Shown: piece by piece, positions 21,990 to 32,256 of the stretch
How the letters are laid out: the number at the start of each line of letters is the position of its first letter
Numbering within the stretch: position 1 is the first letter of the stretch
Origin: Marivivens geojensis
GTDB lineage: Bacteria; Pseudomonadota; Alphaproteobacteria; Rhodobacterales; Rhodobacteraceae
Direction: 5' to 3'
DNA: 64,000 nucleotides
NCBI RefSeq assembly: GCF_023540835.1
Contig: NZ_JALKCU010000007.1
Coordinates: 56,948-120,947 of the forward strand
The notes under the pieces: generated by a model
Told to the model about the DNA's origin: nothing
The model's database searches: none
Seen by the model: only the letters and a program-made list of their open reading frames with translations
Position numbers and translations under genes: made by a program

Positions 21990-22937
21990 ATGAGGATCAA
22001 AGGTTGGGCGATTACGGGCGTCGTGGTTTACGGGCTCTATTGGGCCGCCGGTTCATTTGGTTTGCAAGCCTTGGTGCGGTCGGCCATTCAGGCCGACATC
22101 TCGTCAAAAGCTCAGAATGTGGCGCTTCAGTGGTCACCACTGTGGTTTACCACCCGCGTGGATGGCTACGAGAGCCAAATCGATGAATTGACCACGCTCA
22201 TCGCCGAATCCGCGAAGGTGAGCATTCCCTCATACGCCCCGAACCGCGCCCGCATCGACATGCTCGGGCCCGTTCAAATCGTAGGCCCCGCATGGACGAT
22301 CAAGGTTTCCGCTGACGAACTGTCAGTTGGGGGATCAGTGCAAATCACACGAAATGGCGACCTTGGACGATTTGACCTCAGCGGATCGAATGTTGTCATT
22401 GAGGACCCAGATACCAATGCGGCAACCATAGAGGTTCAACTCGTTCCCTCAGGCAAAGGTGTCTACGATCTCGATCTATCGATGACAGACGTCACTCTGA
22501 TGGCTGAGATAGCGACTTCCATAGACCCGACGCACCAACTGCCCGAGATGGTCAGCCAGTTCAGCGTCAACGGCGCCGTCAAATTCGACCCCGCCCCTGC
22601 CCTATTCGCGACATCTGACCCTATAATTGCAGGAATGGACTTTGCGCCGCTCAAACTCATTTGGGGTGACATTGATCTGACCGTCGACGGGCTCATCGAC
22701 ATTCTGCCTGACGGCACGCCAAGCGGTCAGTTGGATGTAACAATGAAAGGCTGGGAAACGGTCTTACGGATGCTTGCCGCGAACGGCGCGATCAAACCCG
22801 CCAACTTGATGGGGTATCAGGCGATGGCATCGGGTCTTGCGAGCGACGATGGCAGCATCACACTTCCCCTGATTTTTGCGGATGGGCAAATGCGCCTTGC
22901 TGCGTTCCCGCTAGGGCCCGCGCCAAAGCTACGCTAA
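21990..22937 (+). CDS. DUF2125 family protein, membrane-anchored
   Basis: 315 residues. An N-terminal hydrophobic anchor (WAITGVVVYGLYWAAGSF) is followed by a periplasmic beta-rich domain with LQWSPLWFTTRVDGYE and the GPAWTIK segment that mark this alphaproteobacterial family. Function unknown. ATG 21990 has AAAGGGGG just upstream. It ends one base from the convergent tyrC stop. Confidence 0.85.
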   Translation: MRIKGWAITGVVVYGLYWAAGSFGLQALVRSAIQADISSKAQNVALQWSPLWFTTRVDGYESQIDELTTLIAESAKVSIPSYAPNRARIDMLGPVQIVGPAWTIKVSADELSVGGSVQITRNGDLGRFDLSGSNVVIEDPDTNAATIEVQLVPSGKGVYDLDLSMTDVTLMAEIATSIDPTHQLPEMVSQFSVNGAVKFDPAPALFATSDPIIAGMDFAPLKLIWGDIDLTVDGLIDILPDGTPSGQLDVTMKGWETVLRMLAANGAIKPANLMGYQAMASGLASDDGSITLPLIFADGQMRLAAFPLGPAPKLR

Positions 22938-22938
22938 C

Positions 22939-23859
22939 TCAATCGACTTTGGTTGGTTTGCGGCCAAAGTCGGGAGCGTCGGTGTCCTGACCCGCTTCAA
23001 TGATGCCGCGACGGATCGCGCGGGTGCGGGTGAAATAATCGAACAACAGATCACCATCGCCCTGACGAATAGCACGCTGAAGGACGAATAGTTCTTCGGT
23101 GAACCGCCCCAAAATTTCCAAGGTCGCGTCTTTGTTCGTCAGAAACACATCGCGCCACATCGTCGGGTCAGAGGCCGCAATACGGGTGAAGTCACGGAAA
23201 CCCGCTGCAGAGAACTTGATCACCTCTTGATCGGTGACGCGGCGCAGGTCATCGGCAACGCCAACCATCGTGTAAGCGATCAAGTGCGGCGTGTGAGACA
23301 CCACCGCGCAGACCAGATCATGATGGTCAGGGTCCATGATTTCGATATTCGCGCCGATCCCCTTCCAGAAATCACACAACCGATCCAACTCACCCTGATC
23401 GACAGTCTCGGGCGGCACGACCAAGCACCAACGGTTGTCGAACAGCGTCGCAAACCCTGATCGAGGGCCAGAATGTTCGGTCCCCGCCATCGGGTGACAG
23501 CCGATGAAATGCGCGTGTTCGGGCAGATGCGGCACAACGGCGTCGAACACGGACTTTTTCACCGATCCCACATCCGTGACCATCACCCCCTGTTTCAGAT
23601 GCGGGGCGATCGCCGCCATCACTGGACCCATCGCACCGATCGGTACGGCCAGAACAACGAGATCTGCGTCTTTGACAGCCTCTTCGGCGGTATCGACAAC
23701 GCGGTCGACCAGATTGATCTCGCGCGCGATATCACGCGTTTCTGCGGACCGCGCATAGCCCACGATTTCGTTCGCGAGTTTTCCACGACGAATAGCCAAC
23801 GACATGGACCCTGCAATGAGGCCCAATCCGATCAGGGCAACACGGTTATAGGTGGTCAT
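22939..23859 (-). CDS. tyrC: prephenate/arogenate dehydrogenase
   Basis: 306 residues. The NAD-binding Rossmann motif LIGLGLIAGSM lies at residues 9-19. The substrate region GCHPMAGTEHSGP and the V-V-S-H-T-P-H-L His pair are conserved in TyrA-type enzymes. It makes tyrosine precursors. It is coupled to the upstream hisC, which in alphaproteobacteria usually also serves as aromatic aminotransferase. Confidence 0.93.
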   Translation of the reverse strand: MTTYNRVALIGLGLIAGSMSLAIRRGKLANEIVGYARSAETRDIAREINLVDRVVDTAEEAVKDADLVVLAVPIGAMGPVMAAIAPHLKQGVMVTDVGSVKKSVFDAVVPHLPEHAHFIGCHPMAGTEHSGPRSGFATLFDNRWCLVVPPETVDQGELDRLCDFWKGIGANIEIMDPDHHDLVCAVVSHTPHLIAYTMVGVADDLRRVTDQEVIKFSAAGFRDFTRIAASDPTMWRDVFLTNKDATLEILGRFTEELFVLQRAIRQGDGDLLFDYFTRTRAIRRGIIEAGQDTDAPDFGRKPTKVD

Positions 23860-24944
23860 CAGCGGACCCCCTTAAACGTGCCGATGACATGCACCACGCG
23901 GCGGCACGCAGCCTCGTCGCCAACGGTGATCCGCAGGCAATTCGGCAGGCCATAGCCACCCACACGGCGCACGATGATCCCGTCGTCCTTGAGCGCGGCA
24001 TCGCAAGCGGCTGCTTCGTCTTCGGAGGCAAAACGCGCCAGAATGAAGTTCGCAAAGCTCTCATCAACCTGCACACCCATCTGGATCAGAGCGTTGGACA
24101 GCCAATCACGCCACTTCGCATTTTCGGTCCGGCAACGTTCAACAAAGGCAACGTCGCGCACGGCAGCCTCTGCGGTCGTCAATTGTGTCTCGGACAAGTT
24201 GAACGGCTGACGCACGCGGTTCAGCACATCAATGATGTCTTTGGCCGCATAGGCCCAACCGATCCGCAAACCGCCGAGGCCGTAGATTTTAGAGAACGTG
24301 CGGGTCATGATCACGTTTGGGTATTGATCTACCAACGCAGAGCCGCCATCGAATCCGTCGACGAATTCAGTGTAGGCGCCGTCGTGAACGAACAACACAT
24401 CGGACGGCAGACCCTCGATCAACCGCACAAGCTCTGCCTCGGTCAGCATCGTGCCTGTCGGGTTTGCAGGGTTCGCTACAAAAACGATCCGCGTACGCTC
24501 AGTGACAGCCGCCAAAATGGCGTCGACATCCACACGGCGATTGTTTTCTTTGACCTCAACAGGAACAGCGCCGACCATCTTTGCGAGGATCGGATACATC
24601 GAAAACCCGTGTTCGGTGGTGATGATCTCGTCACCAACACCCGCGTAACACGTCGCGATGAACTGAAGCACTTCGTCCGAACCCGCACCGCAGATCAATT
24701 GATCGGGAGAGAGGCCATAGACTTCACCAATCGCGGCCCGAAGGCTCGCATGGTCGGTCGAGGGGTAACGATGCAAGTCCTGAACGCTGCGGGTAAATGC
24801 CTCGCGTGCTTTGTCGGAAAACCCATAGGGGTTTTCATTCGACGACAGCTTGAGCACGTCGGATTTACCAGCGACCTTGCTTTCGCCACTGACATACAGT
24901 GCGATATCCATGATGCCGGGTTGCGGTTTTGGCGTCTTGGTCAT
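23859..24944 (-). CDS. hisC: histidinol-phosphate aminotransferase
   Basis: 361 residues from ATG 24944, which starts the family N-terminus and leads to [10 protein letters not shown]. The Schiff-base Lys is in [17 protein letters not shown] and the phosphate-binding Arg in that same stretch. Its stop overlaps the tyrC start, so the two are co-translated; the pair suggests dual use in histidine and tyrosine/phenylalanine synthesis. Confidence 0.94.
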   Translation of the reverse strand: MTKTPKPQPGIMDIALYVSGESKVAGKSDVLKLSSNENPYGFSDKAREAFTRSVQDLHRYPSTDHASLRAAIGEVYGLSPDQLICGAGSDEVLQFIATCYAGVGDEIITTEHGFSMYPILAKMVGAVPVEVKENNRRVDVDAILAAVTERTRIVFVANPANPTGTMLTEAELVRLIEGLPSDVLFVHDGAYTEFVDGFDGGSALVDQYPNVIMTRTFSKIYGLGGLRIGWAYAAKDIIDVLNRVRQPFNLSETQLTTAEAAVRDVAFVERCRTENAKWRDWLSNALIQMGVQVDESFANFILARFASEDEAAACDAALKDDGIIVRRVGGYGLPNCLRITVGDEAACRRVVHVIGTFKGVR

Positions 24945-25075
24945 GTTCTGCCCTCGGGTTGTCGGACCTTCCTTAACGATGGTTTTGACCCGTTTCCAGA
25001 GCACAGATCGACACGGATGAAATAGCTGCCCGATTTCAGGCGGCATGTGGCAGATTGATCGGCTATAACGAGGAC

Positions 25076-26128
25076 ATGTTATTCAGTTTACCAGACCCAG
25101 ATACACTCTATGACGCGCTTGTAGCGCGGGACGCTTCCTATGATGGTCGCGCCTATGTGGGGGTAACGTCGACAGGCATTTTCTGTCGACTGACCTGCCC
25201 CGCGCGCAAGCCCTTGCGAGAGAACTGTCGGTTCTTTGCAACAACAGCAGAATGCATTGCAGCCGGGTTCCGGCCCTGCAAACGCTGCCATCCCATCGGC
25301 ACGAGCGCGGAGGCTGACCCTGTAATCGCCCGTCTGCTTGCCGTGCTCGACGATGAGCCCGATCGACGCTGGACCGAGGGCGATATGGAGGCGATGGGGT
25401 TTGACACCTCGACCGTACGACGGGTGTTTCGGCGACAATTCGGTATGACGTTTATTCAGATGGCTCGACAAAGGCGGATGAGAATGGGCGCAAAAACATT
25501 GGCCGAAGGCGGCAAAGTCATCGAGGCACAATTGGACGCGGGCTTCGACAGTCCTTCGGCGTTTCGTGCGTCATTCGCGAAACTGCTGGGCGTTGCCCCA
25601 TCTGAAATGCGAACGGATGCGGCGTTGCGGGCTGATTTCATCGACACACCACTAGGTGCCATGATCGCCGTGAGTGACTCGAAATCCCTCCGGATGCTCG
25701 AGTTCCCCGAACGCAAAGGTCTGGCCGCACAGCTAAATCGCATCTTCGACGCTGCGAAAGGATCAATGGGTTTTGGGCGGTTCGAGGCGACTGATCAGGT
25801 TGCCGAAGAATTGGTTGAATTCTTTGCGGGCAAACGATCGACGTTCGACGTGCCTCTCGCGCAAAATTACGGGACATCGTTCCAGCGCGAAGTCTGGAAG
25901 GCACTCCGTAAAATCCCCGCAGGCGAAACACGCAGCTACTGCCAACTCGCCGCAGAGATCGGACGCCCAACGGCGATGCGCCCTGTGGCCTCGGCCAATG
26001 GTGCGAACCAAATCGCGCTCGTTATCCCCTGTCACCGTGTCATCGGCGCAGATGGAACACTCACAGGTTACGCAGGTGGCTTATGGCGAAAGCAAAAACT
26101 GATCGAAATTGAACGCCAGTTTCGGTGA
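25076..26128 (+). CDS. ada: bifunctional Ada regulator / O6-methylguanine-DNA methyltransferase
   Basis: 350 residues. The N-terminal zinc/methyl-phosphotriester domain has [10 protein letters not shown] and C-K-R-C-H-P, giving the four Cys ligands. A central AraC-type helix-turn-helix ([21 protein letters not shown]) follows. The C-terminal methyltransferase has the acceptor Cys in [10 protein letters not shown]. It repairs alkylated DNA and induces the adaptive response. Confidence 0.95.
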   Translation: MLFSLPDPDTLYDALVARDASYDGRAYVGVTSTGIFCRLTCPARKPLRENCRFFATTAECIAAGFRPCKRCHPIGTSAEADPVIARLLAVLDDEPDRRWTEGDMEAMGFDTSTVRRVFRRQFGMTFIQMARQRRMRMGAKTLAEGGKVIEAQLDAGFDSPSAFRASFAKLLGVAPSEMRTDAALRADFIDTPLGAMIAVSDSKSLRMLEFPERKGLAAQLNRIFDAAKGSMGFGRFEATDQVAEELVEFFAGKRSTFDVPLAQNYGTSFQREVWKALRKIPAGETRSYCQLAAEIGRPTAMRPVASANGANQIALVIPCHRVIGADGTLTGYAGGLWRKQKLIEIERQFR

Positions 26129-26136
26129 ACCAAAAG

Positions 26137-26165
26137 AAAAAAGGCTGCCCGAAGGCAGCCTTTTC
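26137..26165. terminator. bidirectional terminator between ada and rpsD
   Basis: A stem AAAAGGCTGCC / GGCAGCCTTTT with CGAA loop, flanked by an A run on one side and a T run on the other. It can serve both convergent genes. Confidence 0.9.
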
Positions 26166-26188
26166 CCGAATATCGGCTAAGAACCAGA

Positions 26189-26809
26189 TTAGTTCTTAGC
26201 GTAGAATTCGACGACGAGGTTCGGTTCCATCACAACAGGGTACGGAACGTCCGACAGGCCCGGAGTGCGAACGAAAGTCGCGGTCATTTTGTTGTGGTCA
26301 GCGTCGATGTAGTCAGGAACATCACGCTCGGTCAGCTGAACAGCCTCAAGAAGAACGGTCATCTGTTTCGACTTCTGACGAACTTCGATAACGTCGCCTT
26401 CTTTAACGCGGTAGGACGGGATGTTTACCGATTTACCGTTAACCAGAACGTGGCCGTGGTTTACGAACTGACGAGCAGCGAACACGGTTGCAACGAACTT
26501 CGCGCGGTAAACAACAGCGTCCAGACGGCGCTCGAGCAGGCCGATCAGGTTTTCACCGGTATCGCCTTTTACACGCTCTGCTTCACCGTAGATGCGGCGG
26601 AATTGTTTCTCGGTCAGGTCGCCGTAGTAGCCTTTCAGCTTCTGTTTAGCGCGCAGCTGCAGACCGAAGTCCGAGATTTTCGCTTTGCGGCGCTGACCGT
26701 GCTGGCCTGGGCCGTATTCACGCTTGTTTACTGGCGACTTAGGACGACCCCAGATGTTTTCGCCCATGCGGCGGTCGATTTTGTACTTGGCAGACGTGCG
26801 TTTGGTCAC
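26189..26809 (-). CDS. rpsD: 30S ribosomal protein S4
   Basis: 206 residues. The N-terminal [17 protein letters not shown] is followed by the S4 RNA-binding domain ([31 protein letters not shown]). It binds 16S rRNA early in assembly and often represses its own translation. It stands alone, as in related genomes. Confidence 0.98.
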   Translation of the reverse strand: MTKRTSAKYKIDRRMGENIWGRPKSPVNKREYGPGQHGQRRKAKISDFGLQLRAKQKLKGYYGDLTEKQFRRIYGEAERVKGDTGENLIGLLERRLDAVVYRAKFVATVFAARQFVNHGHVLVNGKSVNIPSYRVKEGDVIEVRQKSKQMTVLLEAVQLTERDVPDYIDADHNKMTATFVRTPGLSDVPYPVVMEPNLVVEFYAKN

Positions 26810-26967
26810 GGCTGATCTCCTTCGTTATGGTCGACGCCCCGAAGGGCGACTATGAAGGGCGTTGTCCTCTTGGCCGAAGCCATGACAGGAATCCCCTTGC
26901 GGGGCCCACCAACACCAATGAATGGGCGGCTTATAGAGGCGAGAGCGACAGAGTCAACGCTCTTTTG

Positions 26968-28038
26968 TCACATAAGCCGACTGTCATGCCGTAGGATTTC
27001 CACTTCGCTGCCAGACAAAACACGACGCGTAAACATACCGTAAGTCTGCGGGTCGCCGCCAAGCTCTGGCATCCGCTGGAAGAGGCGTGAACGATCAGCC
27101 ACATTCAAGTGGGACAGTGCCGCGCTTGCCGGGTGGAAACTTTCGGTTTCGACCTTATTCGCAAAAACGACTTCATGCTGCGGAAGTAGCATGTGGATAT
27201 AGGTCACTTCACGCACCGAGCGGTCCACATAGATCGAATGATCGTTCACCAGATCGCGCGCGGTCACCAGCACTTCGTCCGCATTGAACAGAGCACGCGC
27301 ACGCGCACCCTTGAGGATAATGCGATGATCAGGCGACACAAGAAGGCCCTCGTCAGGCACGTCCTTATCCAAGGCCCCCGCCCGCATCCGGATCGGCGCA
27401 TAATGCGGCATCGCGAACAAACGCGCGCCCGTCACACGGCGCGTGCCGATCCAGAGGATTTCTTGACAGCCGTTGTCTTTGGTCTGAACCCGATCGCCTT
27501 CGCGTAAGGATTCAACGAGACGAGGCCCGTGTTCCGTTTGGATCGTCGTCCCTGGAGTAAAGCAAATAACACCGCCTGGCGCGGCACTGATCTGATCAGG
27601 GCGCTCTAGGTCGATGTTATGCGACACGATCCACATTTCACGATGACGCGGCGGAATATCCCCGATGAACATCAAGAGGGGCGGACGACCACGGCCCGTT
27701 TCGATCAAGGTCACAGTCCACGTGTCCCGACCATCTGTAATGCTGAAACTCTTTTCAAAAAGAGGATGATCGATCTCTACTTCGATCCCAATAGGATCTT
27801 TAGTCTCAACCGCCTGCAACATGCGTCGCACCGAATGCGCCGCTCTTTTTCGAATGTCTGCCTCTCCGGCCGCAATCCCCAAAGGAAGCACAGAATTCGG
27901 GCCATCCACCCGAACTGCATCCCCTGTCCAAGCCCAAGTCGCCCCTACGCGAAACGCGTCGCGCGGCGCGGACCAGAACCCGTCAATCTCACATTGCGCC
28001 CAGGAAATGACAAACGTGCCTAGAAAGCCCGTTTTCAT
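26968..28038 (-). CDS. Hint (hedgehog/intein) domain protein
   Basis: 356 residues from ATG 28038. The C-terminal half is a Hint_2-type domain: it starts VICFTPGTTIQTEHGPRLVE, has the GDRVQTKDNG and ILWIGTRRV strands, and the late H in SPDHRIIL, followed by the usual LPQHEVVFANKVETESF tail. The catalytic Cys at the splice-type junction is preserved. The N-terminal half is unrecognised. Such proteins are abundant in Rhodobacteraceae, and self-cleavage is assumed but not proven. A start at 28092 would add 18 residues but has no ribosome-binding site. Confidence 0.8.
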   Translation of the reverse strand: MKTGFLGTFVISWAQCEIDGFWSAPRDAFRVGATWAWTGDAVRVDGPNSVLPLGIAAGEADIRKRAAHSVRRMLQAVETKDPIGIEVEIDHPLFEKSFSITDGRDTWTVTLIETGRGRPPLLMFIGDIPPRHREMWIVSHNIDLERPDQISAAPGGVICFTPGTTIQTEHGPRLVESLREGDRVQTKDNGCQEILWIGTRRVTGARLFAMPHYAPIRMRAGALDKDVPDEGLLVSPDHRIILKGARARALFNADEVLVTARDLVNDHSIYVDRSVREVTYIHMLLPQHEVVFANKVETESFHPASAALSHLNVADRSRLFQRMPELGGDPQTYGMFTRRVLSGSEVEILRHDSRLM

Positions 28039-28154
28039 GCCCGTTCTCTGCCTCAGTCTGCCCGCGTCTTTTGTCCCGCACGGGTCTGACATCAAAATAA
28101 GCAGTTGGATTCTCGCGAATCAACCCTAAACGTGAGAACGCGTTAACTTTTTAA

Positions 28155-29078
28155 TTAGAAGTTGAAATTTAGCTTCAGCGAGCCGACGATTTGGCCCTCT
28201 TCTTGACCGACGTATTCTTCGGACAGGTAGGTTGCGCCGTAATAGAATGAAATCTTCGGCGCGATTTGCCAGTTGAGACCAGCGCGAAGGCGATAGCGGG
28301 TATCTTCGAGCTCTGCACCAAAGCTGGCGGGGAAGTAGATGCTATCCCCAACAATCGCGAAATCAGCCCCCAAAAGGAACGAGAGCCCGCGGTTATGAGA
28401 ATCCGCCAGTTTGAACCGTTGCCCCGTGACCGGATCGCGGCCATGCGCCACGTCAACGGCCACGTCCCCGAATTGGAAGTCTGCCCCAACGCGGATCAAA
28501 TCCTCTGCCCCATACTGGCCCTCAACAAACGGACGCAGGTATGAATGGCCAAAGTCGATTTCGCGGGCGATCTCGGTTGTCAGGGTCGGATAGACGCCAT
28601 TCGCTATTTGGTTTGCCTCGACCGAAGCCGCGATTTCTGGGGCACCCACGCGGTCGTGGAAATTCCGCTGAAACTCCATCATGCCTGTCTGAGGGCCCAC
28701 GACAACGATGTCCGTCCCAACGCTGATTTCCAGATCGCTGATCTCGTAGTGGGTATGCGCCCCAACCGACAAAATACCCGCATAAGCACGGTCCGAAGAC
28801 TTCGCACCATTCAGGTTTCGCGGCGCGATGACTTCGGAGCGCAGACGAAGCTCCATCAAACCAAAGGGCTGATCGGCATAGTCGCGTTCGTTGTCTTTCG
28901 AAAATGCAAACGACAGAACGTAGCTGCCCGTGCGCCAGCGATCTTCGTTATCCCCAAAGTAGTCGTTGTTGAACAGCCGACCAACGCCCGTCAGGCCCCA
29001 GCCGCTCTCGGTTTCGGCAACAGCAGCGCCTGATGACAAGATGAGAGACGACAGGACGACAGCGCGCGCAAAGGACAT
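28155..29078 (-). CDS. LpxR-like lipid A deacylase family outer-membrane protein
   Basis: 307 residues from ATG 29078. A signal peptide ends A-A-V-A. The mature part starts with the family pattern FNNDYFGDNEDRWRTGSY and S-S-D-R-A-Y-A-G and alternates as a 12-strand beta-barrel, ending in N-F-N-F. Known LpxR removes the 3'-acyloxyacyl chain from lipid A; for this relative the activity is inferred from the D-R-W-R-T-G motif only. Single gene. Confidence 0.75.
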   Translation of the reverse strand: MSFARAVVLSSLILSSGAAVAETESGWGLTGVGRLFNNDYFGDNEDRWRTGSYVLSFAFSKDNERDYADQPFGLMELRLRSEVIAPRNLNGAKSSDRAYAGILSVGAHTHYEISDLEISVGTDIVVVGPQTGMMEFQRNFHDRVGAPEIAASVEANQIANGVYPTLTTEIAREIDFGHSYLRPFVEGQYGAEDLIRVGADFQFGDVAVDVAHGRDPVTGQRFKLADSHNRGLSFLLGADFAIVGDSIYFPASFGAELEDTRYRLRAGLNWQIAPKISFYYGATYLSEEYVGQEEGQIVGSLKLNFNF

Positions 29079-29223
29079 ACCATACCCCACAATTAGTATA
29101 CACGCGGAGGTTTAGCACAAGCTGATCAAATTTATAGTTAAAATTTCTATTTGCCCGCGCCCAAGCGGTAGCACAGCGCTATCTAGCGTTGCGCTACCCA
29201 GCGGCGACTGTCAAACACAGCGC

Positions 29224-29694
29224 ATGACGCAGTACACCACTCAGAAAACGCACTTCGTACTGATCGCCTTTCTCACGGGCGGGCTTCTAACGATTATGAC
29301 GCTATTCAATGGCCAAGTCGCATTAGGAGGCGGCGCGATCTTTTCGTCATGGGTGGCGCATGGCGTCGGAACTGTTGCAGCTATCATCGCGCTCATCGTG
29401 CTCTTTCGGCGCCGTCCGAAAGGAGGTGCGCGTTCACCCGCACCGCTATGGGCCTACCTTGGCGGTATTTCGGGTGCTTTGACGGTGATCCTTACCTCAA
29501 CGACGGTAAATACACCGCTTGCTCTCTCGGGCACCATTGCCCTTGGCCTCGCGGGACAGATGGTCTTTGGACTTGGCGCGGATGTGTTGGGGCTGTTTGG
29601 CCTTCCCAAACGTCGGTTGGCACGGCGCGAGCTGTTCTCTTTCGCAATGATCTGCGCGGGTAGCTTGATCATCATCTATTTGGGACGGGTCTGA
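29224..29694 (+). CDS. DMT family transporter, YdcZ/DUF606 half 1
   Basis: 156 residues with five hydrophobic segments, including GTVAAIIALIVLF and ALSGTIALGLAGQMVFG, in the YdcZ/DUF606 pattern. Such proteins resemble half of a ten-helix EamA transporter. The next gene encodes the other half with a one-base overlap, so the two probably form a heterodimeric exporter of unknown substrate. Confidence 0.8.
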   Translation: MTQYTTQKTHFVLIAFLTGGLLTIMTLFNGQVALGGGAIFSSWVAHGVGTVAAIIALIVLFRRRPKGGARSPAPLWAYLGGISGALTVILTSTTVNTPLALSGTIALGLAGQMVFGLGADVLGLFGLPKRRLARRELFSFAMICAGSLIIIYLGRV

Positions 29695-30128
29695 TGGGAA
29701 TTTGGATTTATGTCTCCCTCGCCTTTGCCGCGGGATTGCTGGTCGGACTAAGCCGCCAAATCAATGGCCGCCTGTCGCTCTCCACGAGTCCCCTAGAATC
29801 ATCGTTCTGGAATCATGCGGTGGGTTTCGCGGTACTCTGCGTGATCGCCCTCTCCATCGGATGGTCCCACCCCCAAGACGGCCTCTCTGACATCCCGCTG
29901 TCCGCCTACGCTGGGGGCGCGGTTGGCGTGGTCTTTATCGCGTCATCCAGTTGGCTCATCGCGCGTATTGGCGCTGCTCAAACGGCTGTATTGGTGATCG
30001 CAGGGCAAATGGTATCGAGCGTGATCCTCGATATCGCGATGGGAACTGCTGGGGTCGCGTGGGCACGAACCTTGGGGGTTGCATTAATCCTCGCAGGAAT
30101 TTTCTACGGTCGACGTTCAAGAGACTGA
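29694..30128 (+). CDS. DMT family transporter, YdcZ/DUF606 half 2
   Basis: 144 residues with five hydrophobic segments. The early GLSRQINGRLS and late TLGVALILAGIFYGRR are characteristic. Translationally coupled to the preceding half (TGATG). Confidence 0.8.
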   Translation: MGIWIYVSLAFAAGLLVGLSRQINGRLSLSTSPLESSFWNHAVGFAVLCVIALSIGWSHPQDGLSDIPLSAYAGGAVGVVFIASSSWLIARIGAAQTAVLVIAGQMVSSVILDIAMGTAGVAWARTLGVALILAGIFYGRRSRD

Positions 30129-30184
30129 ATTTCCCGCTTGCGCCGCCGCACAGAGATGATTAATACGCCCCTCACGCACAGAGT

Positions 30185-30259
30185 GGCCCGTTCGTCTATC
30201 GGTTAGGACGCCAGGTTTTCAACCTGGAAAGAGGGGTTCGATTCCCCTACGGGCTGCCA
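30185..30259 (+). tRNA. tRNA-Glu (anticodon TTC)
   Basis: A 75-base cloverleaf with CCA encoded. The anticodon stem is CCAGG/CCTGG around TTTTCAA with anticodon TTC, the T arm is GAGGGGTTCGATTCCCCT, and the acceptor GGCCCGT pairs with ACGGGCT with a G-T first pair. The change to accessory gene content begins right after it. Confidence 0.95.
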
Positions 30260-30467
30260 CCGCATTTCCCAAAATATTTTAAAAACAATATGTTAGGTAC
30301 TTATTCATCTAGCGTGTATGCCGGTCCGTATACCAAATTGATTATGGACAACATTGGTCCTGAGCTGACTGAAGGTTCACACCCTCACACTCGTACTCTC
30401 CAAGAAACTTGACGATGAATGCCCTTCTGGGACATGTCACTGGTGTTTATCCAATGGCGGACTGATT
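30260..30467 (+). other. spacer between tRNA-Glu and the bactofilin gene
   Basis: 208 AT-richer bases with no supported gene. It may carry the bactofilin promoter. No repeat of the tRNA 3' end was noticed in this stretch. Confidence 0.4.
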
Positions 30468-30944
30468 ATGCTCTCGAAATTCAAAAATAAAACTGCCAAC
30501 GATGCACCAGCCGACGATAGGCATTCGCCGAGCGATCAGAAGCTTCAGTCATCGGCATTAGACGCGGCACCTACCAAAAAACCATTTATGCCACCCTATC
30601 GAGAAGGCAGCGTTACTGACAAACGTCGCTCAGTTCTTCATGAAGGGATCAAAATCGAAGGCAACTGGACAAGTGATGGTGTTGTCGAGTTTGGCGGGAC
30701 GATTACCGGCGACCTTACCGCTGACATTCTAGTGGTGACCAAAACTGGGAAAATCACAGGCACAATTCGGGCTGATCAAGTCATGATTGAAGGACAAGTG
30801 ATAGGCAAAATCTTTGCCAAATCTCTCAGCTTGAAACCGACCGCAAATGTAGAGGCCGACATCACCTCACCTACCTTGAGCATGGATATGGGTGCAAAAT
30901 TCAACGGCGCAATCTCGATGCCACCCCAGAAAACTATGATCTGA
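30468..30944 (+). CDS. bactofilin (polymer-forming cytoskeletal protein)
   Basis: 158 residues. A disordered, proline-rich N-terminus of about 55 residues is followed by a right-handed beta-helix of short repeats: GIKIEGNWTSDGVVEFGG, T-I-T-G-D-L, KTGKITGTIRADQVMIEGQV and so on. Bactofilins form membrane-associated filaments that localise cell-wall or stalk functions. No peptidase partner is next to it. Confidence 0.85.
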   Translation: MLSKFKNKTANDAPADDRHSPSDQKLQSSALDAAPTKKPFMPPYREGSVTDKRRSVLHEGIKIEGNWTSDGVVEFGGTITGDLTADILVVTKTGKITGTIRADQVMIEGQVIGKIFAKSLSLKPTANVEADITSPTLSMDMGAKFNGAISMPPQKTMI

Positions 30945-31091
30945 TGCCGCTACCTCAAAGTGCTAACGCTGATAGATGTGCCTTATAGGGCATACAGACC
31001 CTGGGGCACTCTCGCCTCCCACTAAATACTATCCGACATGCAATACCTGGAAATGAATATGTCCTAGGTTTTGGTCTCGAAGCCGCTGGCG

Positions 31092-31766
31092 TCAATTTTT
31101 CCCACAGCACTGCTTATATAAATATCCAGACCCACAAGTGCATGGGTCATTTCGTTTTGGCTTTTTAATTTGACGCTTTTGACGAGATGTCGGTTGTTCA
31201 AATAAGTCCGTACGAGCCTGCTGCAGCAATTCAATTAAGGCATTCGGAATGAGGTCCAGCGCTTCTTCAGAAAACGCGTGGATAAGTTGGTCGTCAAAAT
31301 CACTTTGACCTTCGGCTATTTCATTGAGAACTAAAAAGAGGCTCAGAGCACTTCGCGTAACCTCCTCACTATGATCGAACAACGCCTCCCAGACATCTTT
31401 CCGGAGAGCTACGCCACGGTTGAAGCCTTGAACCCAAGGCTGCCATGAAACTTGATCTGTGTCCTCAACATTTGAAAAAATAGGCTGCAATCGCTGTCGA
31501 GTCTTTGCCCTATCGGCGATGTATTCGAGGTGGCCGACAATATTTTCAACGACCAGATCAGCAACTTTGCCACGAGGGAATTTCTCAGGAACTTTTCCTT
31601 TGAATAAATCTGTGAGCCAGCTTGATGGAGGTACAAATTCTGGACACAAGAACACTGCCGTAAGATACCCATCCAGCTCACTGAGCTTCATATCGATGCG
31701 CTGGGTAGCATCTGAAGACGAGAGAAGTTGAGCAAGTCGCTCGACATCATGTTTATAGAAGCGCAT
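31092..31766 (-). CDS. UPF0149 (YecA-like) protein with SEC-C zinc motif
   Basis: 224 residues. The N-terminal part has the YecA-type LSELDGYLTAVFLCPEFVPP followed by a W-L-T-D-L-F, and the C-terminus is a SEC-C zinc motif, R-N-D-P-C-T-C-G-S-G and C-C-G. ATG 31766 has AAGGTGA six bases upstream; a GTG at 31775 is the alternative. SEC-C tails bind ribosomes or SecB-like partners in some families; here the role is unknown. Codon use is more AT-rich than in the core genes. Confidence 0.75.
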   Translation of the reverse strand: MRFYKHDVERLAQLLSSSDATQRIDMKLSELDGYLTAVFLCPEFVPPSSWLTDLFKGKVPEKFPRGKVADLVVENIVGHLEYIADRAKTRQRLQPIFSNVEDTDQVSWQPWVQGFNRGVALRKDVWEALFDHSEEVTRSALSLFLVLNEIAEGQSDFDDQLIHAFSEEALDLIPNALIELLQQARTDLFEQPTSRQKRQIKKPKRNDPCTCGSGYLYKQCCGKN

Positions 31767-31893
31767 GATCTTCACCTTCCGTTGCCTACTCCAACATTCG
31801 GTTGCTTAGACTTTATAAGCTCGAAACTGTCGATGCCTTAGTGGACCACAGATTAGTCATAATTATGCCTCTTTTTTACGTGATGTAAGCTTC

Positions 31894-32253
31894 ATGAAAG
31901 TTGTTCGCTCTCTCATTTTTGGATGGTCGCCAATCAGAATACAGGACTACCTGACATCTGAGATGATGAAGTTTGGCGTTCCTGAACACCTTGCTCGATC
32001 GATTATTAAAGTGCTTGCAGATGCGGGCTATCTGCAATCTGAGAAGACACAGCCTCCTTTAGTTTTGACACAGGAATTTCGGGTGCCGCTTAAAACGAAA
32101 GATAAAAAATTAGCACTCCGTCCAGTCGAAACTCTTGTTCAAGAAATAGAGAACACTTGTGCTGCACGTTTATCCGATGCGACAGTCAAGAGGTTGATGA
32201 CACGGCAACACTACCTGAGACTTGCCACTCATCATTCTTTGGCTGAGGACTGA
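31894..32253 (+). CDS. hypothetical protein, possible small helix-turn-helix protein
   Basis: 119 residues, basic, no membrane segment. I do not recognise the family. Residues 15-50 (RIQDYLTSEMMKFGVPEHLA and onward to GYLQ) look like a small winged-helix or helix-turn-helix unit; the tail is helical. Three bases separate it from the next gene, so the two are probably cotranscribed. Low G+C relative to the core region suggests transfer. Confidence 0.5.
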   Translation: MKVVRSLIFGWSPIRIQDYLTSEMMKFGVPEHLARSIIKVLADAGYLQSEKTQPPLVLTQEFRVPLKTKDKKLALRPVETLVQEIENTCAARLSDATVKRLMTRQHYLRLATHHSLAED

Positions 32254-32256
32254 CTA

